In this document: one piece after another, positions 22,072-32,556 of the stretch
How positions within the stretch are numbered: position 1 is the stretch's first letter
How the letters are laid out: each line of letters opens with the position of its first letter
Source: Isoetes taiwanensis
Taxonomy: Eukaryota > Streptophyta > Lycopodiopsida > Isoetales > Isoetaceae
Direction: 5' to 3'
NCBI GenBank assembly: GCA_021234155.1
Contig: JAJEKV010000041.1
Coordinates: 10,067,018 to 10,131,017 of the forward strand
Length of the DNA: 64,000 bases
Notes under the pieces: generated by a model
Databases searched by the model: none
What the model was told of the DNA's origin: nothing
What the model saw: only the letters and a program-made list of their open reading frames with translations
Position numbers and translations under genes: made by a program

Positions 22072-23587
22072 TGATCAGAATCCTCATCGTATAAATACGG
22101 GAATTCCCCTTCCACGGCGACTACATCACCATGGTAAGGCCCTCCGTCATACTCGGACTACTTGGGATGGCCAAGTGTCCGAGCGAGGAACACGGAGGTG
22201 TCATTCGTCCCACGTCCTCTATGGGAAATCGTATACAGCGGAAGCATACATACAAGTTAACATACAACAATCATGCTAAAATAATATACCACCACGAAGG
22301 GTGGCCCATCCATCATCATCAACGAAAGGAAAGTACAACCATAAATAATATGAACAATATATCGTAACAAGGCGCTACCTGAGGCTCAAACTCCAAGGGG
22401 TCAACTGACGACCAGGCCACAAGATACAGCATACGGAAGTATAACATGGCGTTGGCTGGCATAAGACAATGGCTAGGGTAGTCCATTCCATCCTCCCCTC
22501 TTGTGCACACTTTGCAGATAGGCTGAATCATGCTATGACGTGCTTGTAGCCTTCCGGAGACGCAATCCCAAGGAGTCACCCTATGGGACTACTCCAGGTT
22601 ACATCTCCCCGGTCCGATGAGGCAGGTCAGAGAGGCGTCCCCTCCCCGAGCAAGGCGGATCCCTGGGTGTGCTAGAGAACACGTGCCACATCAGTGACCC
22701 CCGCATCCGTACTTCCCTAAATCTAAAGGCCCGCACACCTGCCCGTTCGAGTCCAGGGCGTCTATATAGGCACGTCTCCTGCGACCCAGGGAGTGTCAGA
22801 CCCATACCCGGCCCTCTCAGTGACCGGCTATAAGCCTAGCACACTATAGGAGTCATGTAGCCGCGCTAGGCAGGACCCCACCCCTGATTCACCATCATAC
22901 TCATTATTTGGTGAACCATACCATAGCATCCTTAGCCAGGTTGGCTCTTGTGCACAGGCCGCAATTACTGGGTTTTAAGGGTTCTAGCTAGAAACATCTC
23001 TATTTCTAGCTGGCCTTTAGGTCTCTACCCTTCCCTTAACCCCAATACACGGAGGGAGCAGAAAGAAAGAATATAGACACCATCTAAGTATCCATCACCA
23101 TCCAAAACATACGAAAGAGAATTTAATCATTCCATCTATTCAAAGAAGTGTTAGCCGAAATAGAAGCTATCTAGGGACTAACCAGTCTCTTGGCTGGAGC
23201 TGTTATCACGGAAGGCTTCCATAGTTTGGGTCTGTTGGCAAGAACTGGCAAAAACTAGGTAAAGCTGGTAGCTGCTGCTCCTCCTCTCTTCCCAATTCGA
23301 ATTTGGGCAATAAATGGGGGTAGGACCCCTATTTCTCCACCCAAAATAGCAAGTCCCACTTGGCCAATCGATTTGGACCAGGTGGCACTCCCTTATCGAT
23401 AACATTTAACTAATTATGCCTTAATTAGCATAATTAGGTTAATTATCCTCTAATTTTATTAGCATAGCTAATAAAATCCATTTTAAGTGAATCTAAGTTA
23501 TCCCCTATTGACCCCTAAGGGTTTAATTAAATACTGGTGACGTGTCATGGTATGCATACGTATACTGTATAGATACCTGGAATGTCA
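22072..23587 (-). repeat. 3' LTR of the chromovirus
   Basis: About 1.5 kb. On the minus strand it begins TGACATTCCAGGTATC and ends near TTCTGATCA. It is clearly related over its length to 32557-33739 but retains about 320 bp (roughly 22924-23244) that the other LTR lacks. A few bases at its outer end are rearranged relative to the 5' LTR. Confidence 0.8.
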
Positions 23588-23603
23588 CATTCTCCCCCTT
23601 GGA
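23588..23603 (-). other. polypurine tract
   Basis: On the minus strand CCAAGGGGGAGAATG directly precedes the 3' LTR, as expected for the plus-strand primer of reverse transcription. A similar tract occurs in the third copy at about 58035-58050. Confidence 0.7.
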
Positions 23604-24033
23604 TTGATGCTATCCTCAGCATTAGAGTTAGTGGAGATTGAATGTACCAAAAGATAACTGTTACTTATTATAATGAATGCAAGATTACATATATAAGTCA
23701 TAGGACGGAAGTCCTTTAACAAACACATGAATTATAATAATAATACTCAAGAGTGCACTCATAACACAAAACTTCAAATACAAGAGTTGGCCTCCAGGCT
23801 GAGGCCTAACTTCTTCTGCAGTCTGTCAATATGCCCTACTGGCTTGCAGAAGTATAAGACATCAGTATTTACAAAATGATTTAAGTAGTGTGGTTGAAGG
23901 ACCACCCTCTTAAAAGAAAAGAAAAATATGAATGCAAGAATCCTATCATGTCTAAGGCTTGCATGTCGTCTCGGCATAAGGATTGGCCATATTCCCATTA
24001 TAGCCGCGGACGAATGCGTCCTATCATGAATAC

Positions 24034-25803
24034 CTACATGCCCAGTTCCCCACCTAAGATGCATGTAACCCGACCCCTAGAATGATCTCTGTCAGTTCTC
24101 TCACATATGACCCCTGTCGGACCCATAACACAATGCTTACCGTTAGGGTTGGAGTTGATCGCATCTTGAATGGTTTGACCCTGGCATTCTTTCATAAAGT
24201 CCGGGTAAGTCTTATCCAAGTCCGCTTTAAGAACCCATGTTGCGTCTTCTGTGGGTAAGTGTTTCCATTTAACCAAGTATTGCAAAATTTGAGTTCGATG
24301 GGTTTGCTTATATGCGCGATCAAGGAGAGCTTCAGGCACAATCTCCAACTGATCCTCGGTCATCTCCAGAAGTGTTGATGTGTCAAGAACCTCTTCTTGA
24401 TTAGGATTATGCTTCTTGAGAAGACTTACGTGGAAAACTTTATGGATCTTTAAATGTGCGGGTAGATCCAATTGGTAGGCCTGACAACCTATCCTTTCGG
24501 TTATCTGAAAAGGACCCGCCCATTTAGGTGCAAGCTTCTTACAATTGCAAATCTTAAGTTTGGCTTGCTTCACCTTGATCTTTAGCCAAACCGAATCGCC
24601 GACCTGAAATTTTCGCGGAGTTCGATGTCGATCGGCAAGACTCTTTTGCCGAGCTCTTGCAGCTAGCAAGTATGCTCTAACTTCTTCCACAAGTACCTGC
24701 ATATCTGTAAGCAGCTACTGAGAAACTTCCACCTTGGAAACTGGATTATACCATGTGTCCGGAGTGAGGCATTGATAGCCAAAATTTATCAACATCCTTG
24801 AGGACTCCTGTTTAGTGCTGTTATAGGCAAACTCCACCAAATGGATATAATCTGCCCAATTAGATTGCTTGTTCCAGACGTAATTACGTAGTATATCTTC
24901 AATTATGCGATTGGTACGCTCTATTTGACCATCTGTTTGCGGATGATAAGCTGTGCTCATGGCAAGCTTAGTTTGAATAGTGCTGAAGAAATCTTTCCAG
25001 AATGCACTAACAAACTTAGGATTCCGGTCCGATATAATGGTACGGGCCATCCCATGAAGACAAAATACCTCCTTAGTAAACAACAAGGCAGTGTCCAATG
25101 CAGTGTCCGTAGTACGACATGGCAAAAAGTGTGCCATCTTAGAAAGTTTGTCGACCACCACCATTAAGGCATCAAAACCCCTTAAGGTGCGCGGAAGCCC
25201 CATGATAAAATCCATAGTAATAACTTCCCATTTTGCATTGGGGACATTTAGGGGTTGCAGTTCCCCTAGAATACGCATTTGCTTAGCCTTCATTTGCTGA
25301 CAGATCTAGCATTGCTTAATGTACATGGCAATGTGCTTCTTCATTCCTGAACAGAAATAGCTGGAGCGGATTTTGAAATATGTCTTCATAAAGCCTGCGT
25401 GCCCCGCTATAGGACTGTTATATGTATCATGAAAAATGAGCTTGCGAACTCCTGACGTCTCAGGGACACATAACTTATCCTTATAATAAAGGAGTTCAGC
25501 TTCCTTCTTGTAATGGCGGAAGGTCTCCCTTTCCTTATCCGTTCTGGCTTCCTTCAAAGCACTTTGCCATATATCCTGGAATTCGGGGTCTATGGGAAGA
25601 GCCTGTTGTATCTGCTTCCCAAACTCACTGGAGAGCGTGGATATAGCATTACAATGCATTCGGGTGACCAATGGATGTCTAGAAAGTGCGTCAGCAACAA
25701 CATTATGCTTGCCCGACTTATAGATGACCTCAAAATCATATTCCTCAAGGAATTCCATCCATCTCTTTGTCTCAAGTTGAGGTGGGGTTGCGTGAAAATG
25801 CAT
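24034..25803 (-). pseudogene. chromovirus integrase with chromodomain
   Basis: One frame runs from the end of RNase H through integrase, interrupted by stops near 25304 and 24713. The H2C2 zinc region is damaged because the first stop falls within its C-x2-C (QC-stop-IC). The DDE catalytic set is visible: VITMDFIMGLP, IISDRNPKF and GQIERTNR. The carboxy end has the GPFQITERIG region and a chromodomain tail, LQYLVKWKHL...ATWVL, which places it among chromoviruses. The integrase inserts element cDNA into chromosomes, and the chromodomain usually steers it to modified chromatin. Confidence 0.85.
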
Positions 25804-26530
25804 TGGAGGCTTTGGTGATCAGTATCCCACTGGAATCGTCTGCCCAGCAAATAGTGCCTCCAAATGCGCAAGGCATGCACAACCGCAAGCAACTCTTGAT
25901 CATGTGTGGGGTATCGTTGTTCTGCATCATTCATCTTTCTAGAATCATACGCGATGACCCGACCTTCTTGCATTAACACTCCATCGGTAGCTATCTTCCT
26001 AGCATTCGTGGCAACCCACTTATCCTTCTAAAGATCTGGCAAGGTGAGAACTGGGGCTGTTATCAAAGCATCCTTCAATGACTGGAATCCGGCTTGAACT
26101 TTGTCTTTCCAATGCGTCATCCAATCCCTAACCTTTTCATGCTTGGTTAGGTTTGTTAAGGGCTCGGCGAACTTGACAAAGTCTTTGCCAAACTTACGGT
26201 AATAACTGGCCAAGCCTAAAAAGTTGTGAACCTCGGATACATTGGTTGGAATTGGCCAGTCCTTTACTGCTTCAATCTTAGCTGGATCTGTGGCTATCCC
26301 TTCCGCAGACACAATATGTCCTTGGTAATTAATCTTGGTGGTTGCAAACTGACACTTGGAGAACTTGGCATAGAGTTGGTGGCACTTCAGCTTCTGTAAG
26401 GCCAACCGAAGATGCCGGGCATGATCCTCTAAGGCCTTACTGTATATGAGGATATCATCAAAAAATATGATGACAAAATCATCAAGATATTTGCGAAAGA
26501 CATCATTCATCAGCCTCATGAAGGTGGCCG
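25590..26530 (-). pseudogene. chromovirus reverse transcriptase / RNase H, 5' part deleted
   Basis: The frame starts inside reverse transcriptase at PATFMRLMNDVF and shows the catalytic region as FVIIFFDDILIYS, the connection region (FLGLASYYRKF) and RNase H (THDQELLAVVHAL, DTDHQSLQ). The RNase H first motif reads ATNAR where ATDAS is usual, so a catalytic Asp is lost. A stop lies near 26027 and a frameshift near 25775. The amino-terminal half of reverse transcriptase, including its first catalytic Asp, is missing by deletion against the protease. Confidence 0.85.
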
Positions 26531-26743
26531 GGTGAGATCATAGCGACCAATATCCATTATCTCCGCGCCTAGAGCAACATGTGCTCCTGGCAACTGAATA
26601 GTCAAATTGATGCGTCGACTTCGTGTGTGGCATATAGCCCCATTAGCCAACATAACTGGGCGTGGCTTGGACTTCAAGGGAGTGAGCTGCAAAGCCTCGG
26701 CCATTTTAAGAGATGCAAAATTGTGCGTGCTGCCAATGTCCAT
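26516..26743 (-). pseudogene. chromovirus aspartic protease fragment
   Basis: The active-site region reads MDIGSTHNF, with DIGS where retroviral-type proteases have DTGS or DSGS, followed by KPRPVMLANGA and a flap region. The fragment stops at the deletion junction with reverse transcriptase. The protease normally cleaves the Gag-Pol polyprotein. It is frameshifted relative to the preceding gag frame. Confidence 0.75.
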
Positions 26744-28060
26744 AAGGATAATGAAGGGCTTACAATATACTTGGCCAACTGTGGAAATGACAGAAGGCTA
26801 ATGGTTGGCTTGGCCCGTTTCAATGGCAGCATAAATATGAGACTCACTTGTATATAGTCAGGCGCATCATCGTCAACAGCATTGTCTGGATGGTTTGGGT
26901 CCCCTACACCTTTCCAATCCACTTCGGCAAGGGCGGCGTGCACCGTTTGTGTGATGTAGGGGCATTCCTTCATACGGTGTCCCGGGCAGAAGCACCGATA
27001 GCAAGTCTTGTCCCAACGTAGCTGGTCACGAGCCTCCTTGGGAATGGCTTGGAGGATATCTCTGAAAGCTCCCGTGGTGTTGGTGGACTTGTCTGGGACT
27101 GTAAAGGAGACTTTCTTTTCTGGCTTCTGATATCCGGTCGAGGCGGGAGGCCCCGGACTAGGCAAGCGCCCTCTATAAGGTGCATATCCCCCTGTTCTGA
27201 CCAAAAGAAGAGGGTCGCGATGGCTGGTACCTAGGAGCGTCCTCTTCTAGGCTAAGGGCTTTAGCCTCTGCTTCTGCGACTGTTTTAGGGTCTATTGCTC
27301 GGACCATTTTTCTCAAAGTAGGGGATAACCCCTTAATGTACCCCTCAACTGCCCTGCGCTCATTTATCCCTGGGACATATAAACGTAATCTCATGAACTC
27401 ATTCGTATATGACTGGACGGTCATATTCTTCTGTTCTAGGCGATAAAAAGTTTGGATCTGTTGACAGCGCTGAGCCCTGAGAACATAATGAGATTTGAAG
27501 GCTTTAGCAAAAACCTTATAACGGCACCTTCCTCTCGTCAGTCCGTGAGAGCGGGCATATCCCTTCCACCATATACGGGCAGACCCTGTAAGATTTGTGG
27601 TGGCAACTTTTCTAATATCTTTCTCGGTCATTCCATACGACTTGCCGAACTCTTGCATCTCATCCAACCAAGATTCGGCATCAACTCCGGACCTGGTTTT
27701 TCCTGATAACTGCGCCAACTTACGGTTCCTCCAAATACTAGTGATGGCAGAGTCCATTGTTTTCTGATAATCCTTTTTCTTAGCTTTTGCATGGTCAGCC
27801 TCATTCTCAAAGGAATCCGATGAGTCAGAAGACTCAAAGGTGGCATCGGGGATGAACTACTGCGTGCTCTCTTAGATCGAGTAGCTGTACCTGGTACAGG
27901 TGCGGGTGTGGGTGCGGGTGCGGGTGGCGGTCGGTGGAACAGGAATCTCAGGCCCGATTTGCAACACATATGCCTGAAGCTCAGTAAGCTGACGCTTCAT
28001 AATGGTGAGCTCCTGTTCGGGCGTAAGATGGCCCGGTGGCACTGGTGTCGTCCATGGAGG
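26744..28060 (-). pseudogene. chromovirus Gag
   Basis: The 27757-27173 frame carries a retrotransposon Gag domain (SWLDEMQEFGKSYGMTE, ARIWWKGYA, YTNEFMRLRLYVPG, GYIKGLSPTLRKMV). After a frameshift near 27190 the 27204-26674 frame has a zinc knuckle, CYRCFCPGHRMKEC (C-x2-C-x4-H-x4-C). A Pro/Thr/Arg-rich segment from GGTGCG-type repeats lies at 27891-27940, upstream of the Gag domain and interrupted by a stop. Gag would form the particle that packages element RNA. At least two frameshifts break it. Confidence 0.8.
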
Positions 28061-28291
28061 GGGATGGGCACCATCTAAGATATAAATAAAGTGGAGATAA
28101 GCACATTATGCTATAACTATGACAAAAGTAGTGAGAAGAAAACACTTGATATTGAAATATAGATTAAGTTACGCATAATGCCAAAAACACCCAACAGGAT
28201 TGAAAATTATATTTGTACAAGGGGATTTACAAAAAAAGGTTGATCTAGGGTGTGGTAAGGGGATAAAGGATCGAGTAACGGATGCTCTCCC

Positions 28292-28543
28292 TTACTGCAC
28301 GACTAACTTATATTTGGCCCAAGCCTGGATGATCACATCCTGATACTCAAGGGTTGGGCTAATAGTCAAAAGGCTAAAAAGGTCGCGGAGCGCATAATAC
28401 AACTCCCAAAGGTGGTCGTCGACATCCTCAAAGGTTCTTGTTTGGTGCAGTCCCAATATGACCGACTTCTGTGAAGCTTGAGTTTCAGTCTTGGAAGGCA
28501 TGGTCGCGGAGGATCGTGACGATTTCCCATCCTTTATTTGCAT
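28292..28543 (-). CDS. ORF-f, small conserved element protein
   Basis: An 83-residue frame lying just upstream of gag. It has no recognised domain. A homologue lies in the third copy at 59648-59899: DVDDHLWELY, F-LL-SPT-EYQD and I-AW-KYKL are shared. Conservation of this stretch between two element copies, and its fixed place before gag, suggest that it is a real gene or the amino-terminal part of gag rather than chance. Function unknown. Confidence 0.5.
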   Translation of the reverse strand: MQIKDGKSSRSSATMPSKTETQASQKSVILGLHQTRTFEDVDDHLWELYYALRDLFSLLTISPTLEYQDVIIQAWAKYKLVVQ

Positions 28544-28747
28544 CGTAGGGCACTTTCAATTCTGCAACAACCCGATAGTTAATATACAATTCACAATTTA
28601 TCCCTTATGCTTTCAAGTCCTCAAGAAAGAGAGGCAAAGAATATAGGAAAACACAAATGTTTGTATTAAAGGGTCATCAAAAAAAATTTGATGTAATAAT
28701 ACATATTTGTAGTGGCCAAAGGCCATACTTAGTAATTTCCCATATTT

Positions 28748-29501
28748 CTAGGAGCTGGGCCCTGCGTCTTGATCCATTGGTATAGGAGACGGTGGTGGCT
28801 GCCGATGGCGCAGTAATGTAACCTCTGGCTCAACCGTGGTGGCTGCAAGAGAAGCAACCTCTGGTGGATAAGCAGTGGTCAATGGGGCTGCCACTAAGAG
28901 CTTCATGCTCATCCACGGTGCTATGTCCTGGCCCAAGGCCGTAAGAGCGAAGTCCCAGTGCACCAGCACATAAGTGAGAGTGCGATAAGGAAGCTTCTTG
29001 TGGCCGGCCGGGGTGGACAAGGCACGAAGGTTCCACCATGATTCTTCGGCCTCTGGGGCCAGGTTTCATGGCACAAAAAAGACATGTCCCTGCCGGAAGG
29101 CTGATAGAAAGAAGCGTGTGAGGTGGTTCCCCAACGCTTTGACCTCTGGTGTGACCGAGATAGCAACTTCCTTATCGAGGTCCATGGTGACCTCTTTCTT
29201 CCTTAAGCTCTTGCTTTTCCTCCTTCACATGGCTGGGGTTATGATAGAGATCTTCCCCTTCTTCATCCGACTCGTAAGGCACATCGACCATGTTGATATT
29301 TGGGACATGGGGTCCCATGGCCGTAAAAGCTTCCTGAGGAGGCTGAGATGGAGGATCTTGATGCATAAGATTCCTGAGCCTAAGGAGTGTATCAGTCGGC
29401 TCGATGGTTTCCTGATGAAATTGGAGCAGCTGCTGTACTTCTGTAGGAAGCTCGACTGGCGTGGAGCCAATAAAATCATCCATACAATACTCAGCGAGCA
29501 T
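28748..29501 (-). pseudogene. ORF-d, element accessory protein
   Basis: Begins MLAEYCMDDFIGS and includes ELPTEV, HQDPPSQPPQEAF and an acidic segment (ESDEEGED). A frameshift near 29190 moves reading to MDLDKEVAISVTPEV..., which is stopped by TGA at 29066-29068 and resumes in frame to GPSS-stop at 28748. The order of motifs matches the remnant at 21052-21757. No known family. The gene follows ORF-c, from which it is separated by an inserted tRNA-bearing segment. Confidence 0.55.
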
Positions 29502-29777
29502 CTTTCAAAATAGACGTCGCTAATTTATTTGTCAATTATCGTGTCTCTCTTTTGTTACAACTTCATTGTTGAAAATAGAAAGAGGTTTGAAAAAAGCCTG
29601 ACGACATTTGTGCATGTTATCCATTTTTTGTAGGGAGAGGAAGGTCATCATTGCTTGGTTTCCCACATCATGCATTCTCCGACGCTTGAACATCAACAAC
29701 CTGTTACCCTCCGATAACATGTCGTCGACGACTCCCTATTACGTCGAGGCATTGCGGTGAGCGTGGATCGAACACGC

Positions 29778-29820
<43 letters not shown>

Positions 29821-29978
29821 CCTGCATTGGTGTAGTAAATTAATTGTAACTTATAGATTTTCAAGCAACTTAACACTTTGAAATTTATATAACATTACAA
29901 GGGTTTCTATTGTGAGTAACATACAAGGGTTTTCTTGTTATGGTAATACCAAGTGTCTTTCAAAATAGACATCGCTAA
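29501..29978. repeat. insert flanked by 23-bp direct repeats, carrying tRNA-Phe
   Basis: Positions 29501-29523 and 29956-29978 are direct repeats with one mismatch (core TCTTTCAAAATAGAC). They enclose 432 bp with the tRNA gene, 130 bp on its 5' side and about 230 bp on its 3' side. The repeats could be a long target duplication from insertion of a tRNA-containing fragment or SINE-like element, or a local duplication. The left repeat abuts the ORF-d start codon. Confidence 0.65.
29753..29825 (-). tRNA. tRNA-Phe (GAA)
   Basis: The complement of this 73-nt stretch folds as a cytosolic plant-type tRNA-Phe. It has the A box TAGCTCAGTTGG, anticodon arm CAGACTGAAGATCTG with anticodon GAA, and T arm GCGTGTTCGATCCACGC. 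No intron is present. Position 3 is A, giving an A-C mismatch in the acceptor stem where a G-C pair is usual, so charging or function could be impaired. It lies inside a retrotransposon, between ORF-c and ORF-d, on the element's coding strand. Confidence 0.9.
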
Positions 29979-30071
29979 CTCGTAAAGCACTTGTGCTTTA
30001 GTGCGGCCCTTCATGCCAGGCACAACATGGTAGGTCCATATGATATCCTCCAATAGGAGGTCTTCCTACCC

Positions 30072-30629
30072 CTAGTGATAAATGACGGGGAGGGCGTCTA
30101 ACCTAGTCAGCCATGCCCCCAGATCTCTGTGTGGCAGCATCTGTTCGGCCAATTGCTTCCACCGGGCAAAGTCATCCTCTCGGATGTACTCATCTTCTTC
30201 CTCGTCCGAGGACTCAGGTGCCTTGCCCTTCTCTGCAGGTAGAGTGTCATCCTCTACATACTGGTCCATAAGAATGGCCAGTGCGAAGGCCACTTCAAGG
30301 TACTGTTGTCCTTCATGTGTGACCACTGGTGGACTGCGGCCCCATCTAAGCTCACCCTTGAGAACATCATAGGCATGAGTGTCCCCTCCTAACATTTCCC
30401 TCACCACAACTCTCTCTAGGTAGAGCTGAGGCGGATCCCCTAAAGGGATGCAAAGGGGAAGCATCTCTTGAGTATAAAACTCAAGGAAGCCTGCATAGTC
30501 GGGATGGCTCTGCATGTTGGTGATGAGGTCTATCTTCTGGAGCAAAAAGGGTTGTAGGAGATCAAAGGGAACTTGGGGGTCCCAATGCTCTCCGTCCTGG
30601 TACCATTGGAGCAGGATTGGAGTCGCCAT
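30072..30629 (-). CDS. ORF-c, conserved element accessory protein
   Basis: An uninterrupted 185-residue frame from an ATG in the context CTCCTCCATGGCG, downstream of a good TATA promoter. It begins MATPILLQWYQDGEHW. The middle contains VLKGELRWGRSPPVV and YLEVAFALAILMDQY, and near residue 140 there is an acidic patch SSDEEEDEYIREDD. No signal peptide, membrane segment or known domain is seen. A diverged counterpart follows the other H3-like gene (20306-21051). The acidic patch beside a histone gene could suggest a histone-binding role, but that is speculation. Confidence 0.6.
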   Translation of the reverse strand: MATPILLQWYQDGEHWDPQVPFDLLQPFLLQKIDLITNMQSHPDYAGFLEFYTQEMLPLCIPLGDPPQLYLERVVVREMLGGDTHAYDVLKGELRWGRSPPVVTHEGQQYLEVAFALAILMDQYVEDDTLPAEKGKAPESSDEEEDEYIREDDFARWKQLAEQMLPHRDLGAWLTRLDALPVIYH

Positions 30630-30685
30630 GGAGGAGGAGGAAGGAATAAGATAAGCAAAAGATAAGAAACGGAACCCTAGAAGCC

Positions 30686-30718
30686 TTTAAATACGTTTTT
30701 GCTTTTATGTTGACGTCA
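30686..30718 (-). promoter_or_regulatory. internal promoter: TATA box and TGACGTCA
   Basis: On the minus strand TATTTAAA (30686-30693) lies about 60 bp before the ORF-c ATG, and the leader contains TTCTAGGGTTCCG. Some 17 bp upstream of the TATA box is a perfect palindrome TGACGTCA (30711-30718), the binding core of plant bZIP/TGA factors. Internal promoters outside the LTR are uncommon in Ty3/gypsy elements. Confidence 0.55.
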
Positions 30719-30847
30719 GCGTCAGTATTTAAATAATTATTATATTTGTTTTATTATTTTTTTGTAAGACAAGGTTTAAATAAACAAAACTCGATTATAT
30801 TCATATATTATACAAAATTGCTACAAGGAAGATGCTTGATGAACAAG

Positions 30848-31989
30848 CTAATCATGAACTCCCTGAATTCTTCGGGCGAGAGCTAAATCCTTCGTCATAA
30901 TGGTAACCCTTTTCGCATGGATGGCGCAAAGGTTAGCATCGCCAAAAAGGGCTATGAGATAAGCCTCGGCAGCTTCCTGCAGTGCTAATATAGCAAAAGT
31001 TTGGAACTGCAGGTCTGTCTTAAATTCCTGGGCGATTTCACGGACCAAACGATGAAAGGGAAGCTTCCTTATCAGGAGCTCAGTGGTCTTTTGGTACCTA
31101 CCTACGGATCTCCCGTAAGGCCACTGTGCCTGGTTTGAACCGATGCAGTTTCCTAGGGGCCACTGCCCTCTGGGTCGGCATCGGCTTCTTGGGCAAGGTC
31201 TTGCCCCCTGACACTCGGTGAGGCATCGACGCGGTCCTGCCGGCGGCCAGAACTCGTGGCCTTCCCGACACTCCCAACAGCCTTGAGATTTTCCTTGTAT
31301 TGGCTCCCCGACTTATGGGCAGTGGACTTCCTCCGTCTCTTAACAGGAGGCTTCTCAGTTTGGTCAGGATTGCATTGGGTATATTGCTCTGTATCTGGCT
31401 GCTGTTGCTGCTGATCCTGGTTCTGCTTGGCAAGCTCCTCTGCTTGCCGTTGTTGCTCGGCCCTCTCGGCCTCTTCAGGTGCGGCACGGGCAGCGGCCAT
31501 GCTCGCCTCTACTTTGGCGCAACGTCGGGCTGTGATCCTTCGAAGCAGTTCAACATGATAACGGTCCGGCCGGGCTTGCATGTCCAACTGGATCATGATC
31601 AAATGGTCTATAGCAATGTGCGATGGGACTTCACCCCAAGTAAAACTTTGAGTGGCCTCATCCCATTCATAAAGGGGGAGCTCAAAAGGGTTGCCGTCTA
31701 TAATGGCTCTCCCATCACCCAGGTAAATATACGTCAGGCCCTAAGCTTTTAGGTCTCCCCTCTCCATTTCCCTGGTATCATCTTGGCGGGCTAGATCCCT
31801 GATTCTCGCGGCCTCTTTTTGGATGGCTTCCTCCTCAGGGACCTTCACACACGAGGGTGGATAAAACTTAACTAGCATCATCACTTGATCAGGTTGCTCG
31901 ACCACAGTGTAAGGCTGCTGAAGAAGGTTAAGCTTTATAAAAAATCGCTCAGAGAGATGAAAGATAGGGTAAGATAGCAGTGGAGGCAA
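30848..31989 (-). pseudogene. histone H3-domain protein of the retrotransposon
   Basis: After a novel amino-terminal region (31989 on) with a Glu/Gln-rich coiled coil (EEAERAEQQRQAEELAKQ) and a basic KRRRKS patch, the frame moves to an H3 tail, [16 protein letters not shown], then [15 protein letters not shown]. The frame then switches at 31095-31102 and continues [50 protein letters not shown] and LARRIQG to a stop at 30848. All helices of the H3 fold are present and loop 1 has canonical H3 length, unlike most CENH3. Lesions are a TAG at 31741-31743, a frameshift around 31200-31280, and a tandem 4-bp TACC duplication. The protein would have about 270 extra residues before the H3 part. Confidence 0.85.
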
Positions 31990-32540
31990 GGCGCTTCAAG
32001 CTTAAGTTCTGGCGGCTATGGCAGACAGCTAGGCGGACGCGTGACCGAGGCACGGCGAGCAGAAAAAAAACGTCACTTTGATTTAAATTTCAAAAAAAAA
32101 AAATTTGAAAACTTTTTTTTTTAAGATTTTTTTTTATATGGGCGGTATACGCATTTTATACGGTCGAGCGCCGCCGTGATTATACGGCCCCTGTTCAAAA
32201 TTTGGAGACGCTCCGACTTGAGCGGCGCCCGAGTTGACTTTTGACCTATTTTCTTGCCCTTTTGCTGCCGGACCATAGCCGACATGCTGGAGCAAAAATG
32301 TCGTCCATCCGAGCTACCTGGAGAAAGTTATGGCACTTGTGAAACATGAACCTTTGGCTCCACCATCTAGACCTAACCACTCTACTATAGAACACTCTCT
32401 TACTCAACTAAGTTATTCCTCCCATAACTAGGTCAATTCACATGCTAACGATAGAGTTGGAATGCTTTAACCTAAGAAAAAGTACCGTTAACTAATGAGT
32501 TAGATTATGGTCAGTGCAATGACTTGGTCCACCAAAATCA

Positions 32541-32553
32541 TGCTCTGATACCA
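32541..32553 (-). other. primer-binding site, initiator tRNA-Met type
   Basis: The complement reads TGGTATCAGAGCA, three bases inside the 5' LTR, fitting priming by initiator tRNA-Met. The leader from here to the H3-domain gene (about 31990-32540) shows no gene. Confidence 0.85.
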
Positions 32554-32556
32554 CTG

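Noticed and set aside
27891-27940. GGTGCG repeat as a separate satellite
   Set aside because: It is a short repeat within the gag gene and adds only a Pro/Thr/Arg-rich stretch.
30848-31048. CENH3 (centromeric histone)
   Set aside because: Loop 1 has canonical H3 length and the residues KTDLQFQ and [13 protein letters not shown] are canonical-like, so a CENH3 call is not supported.
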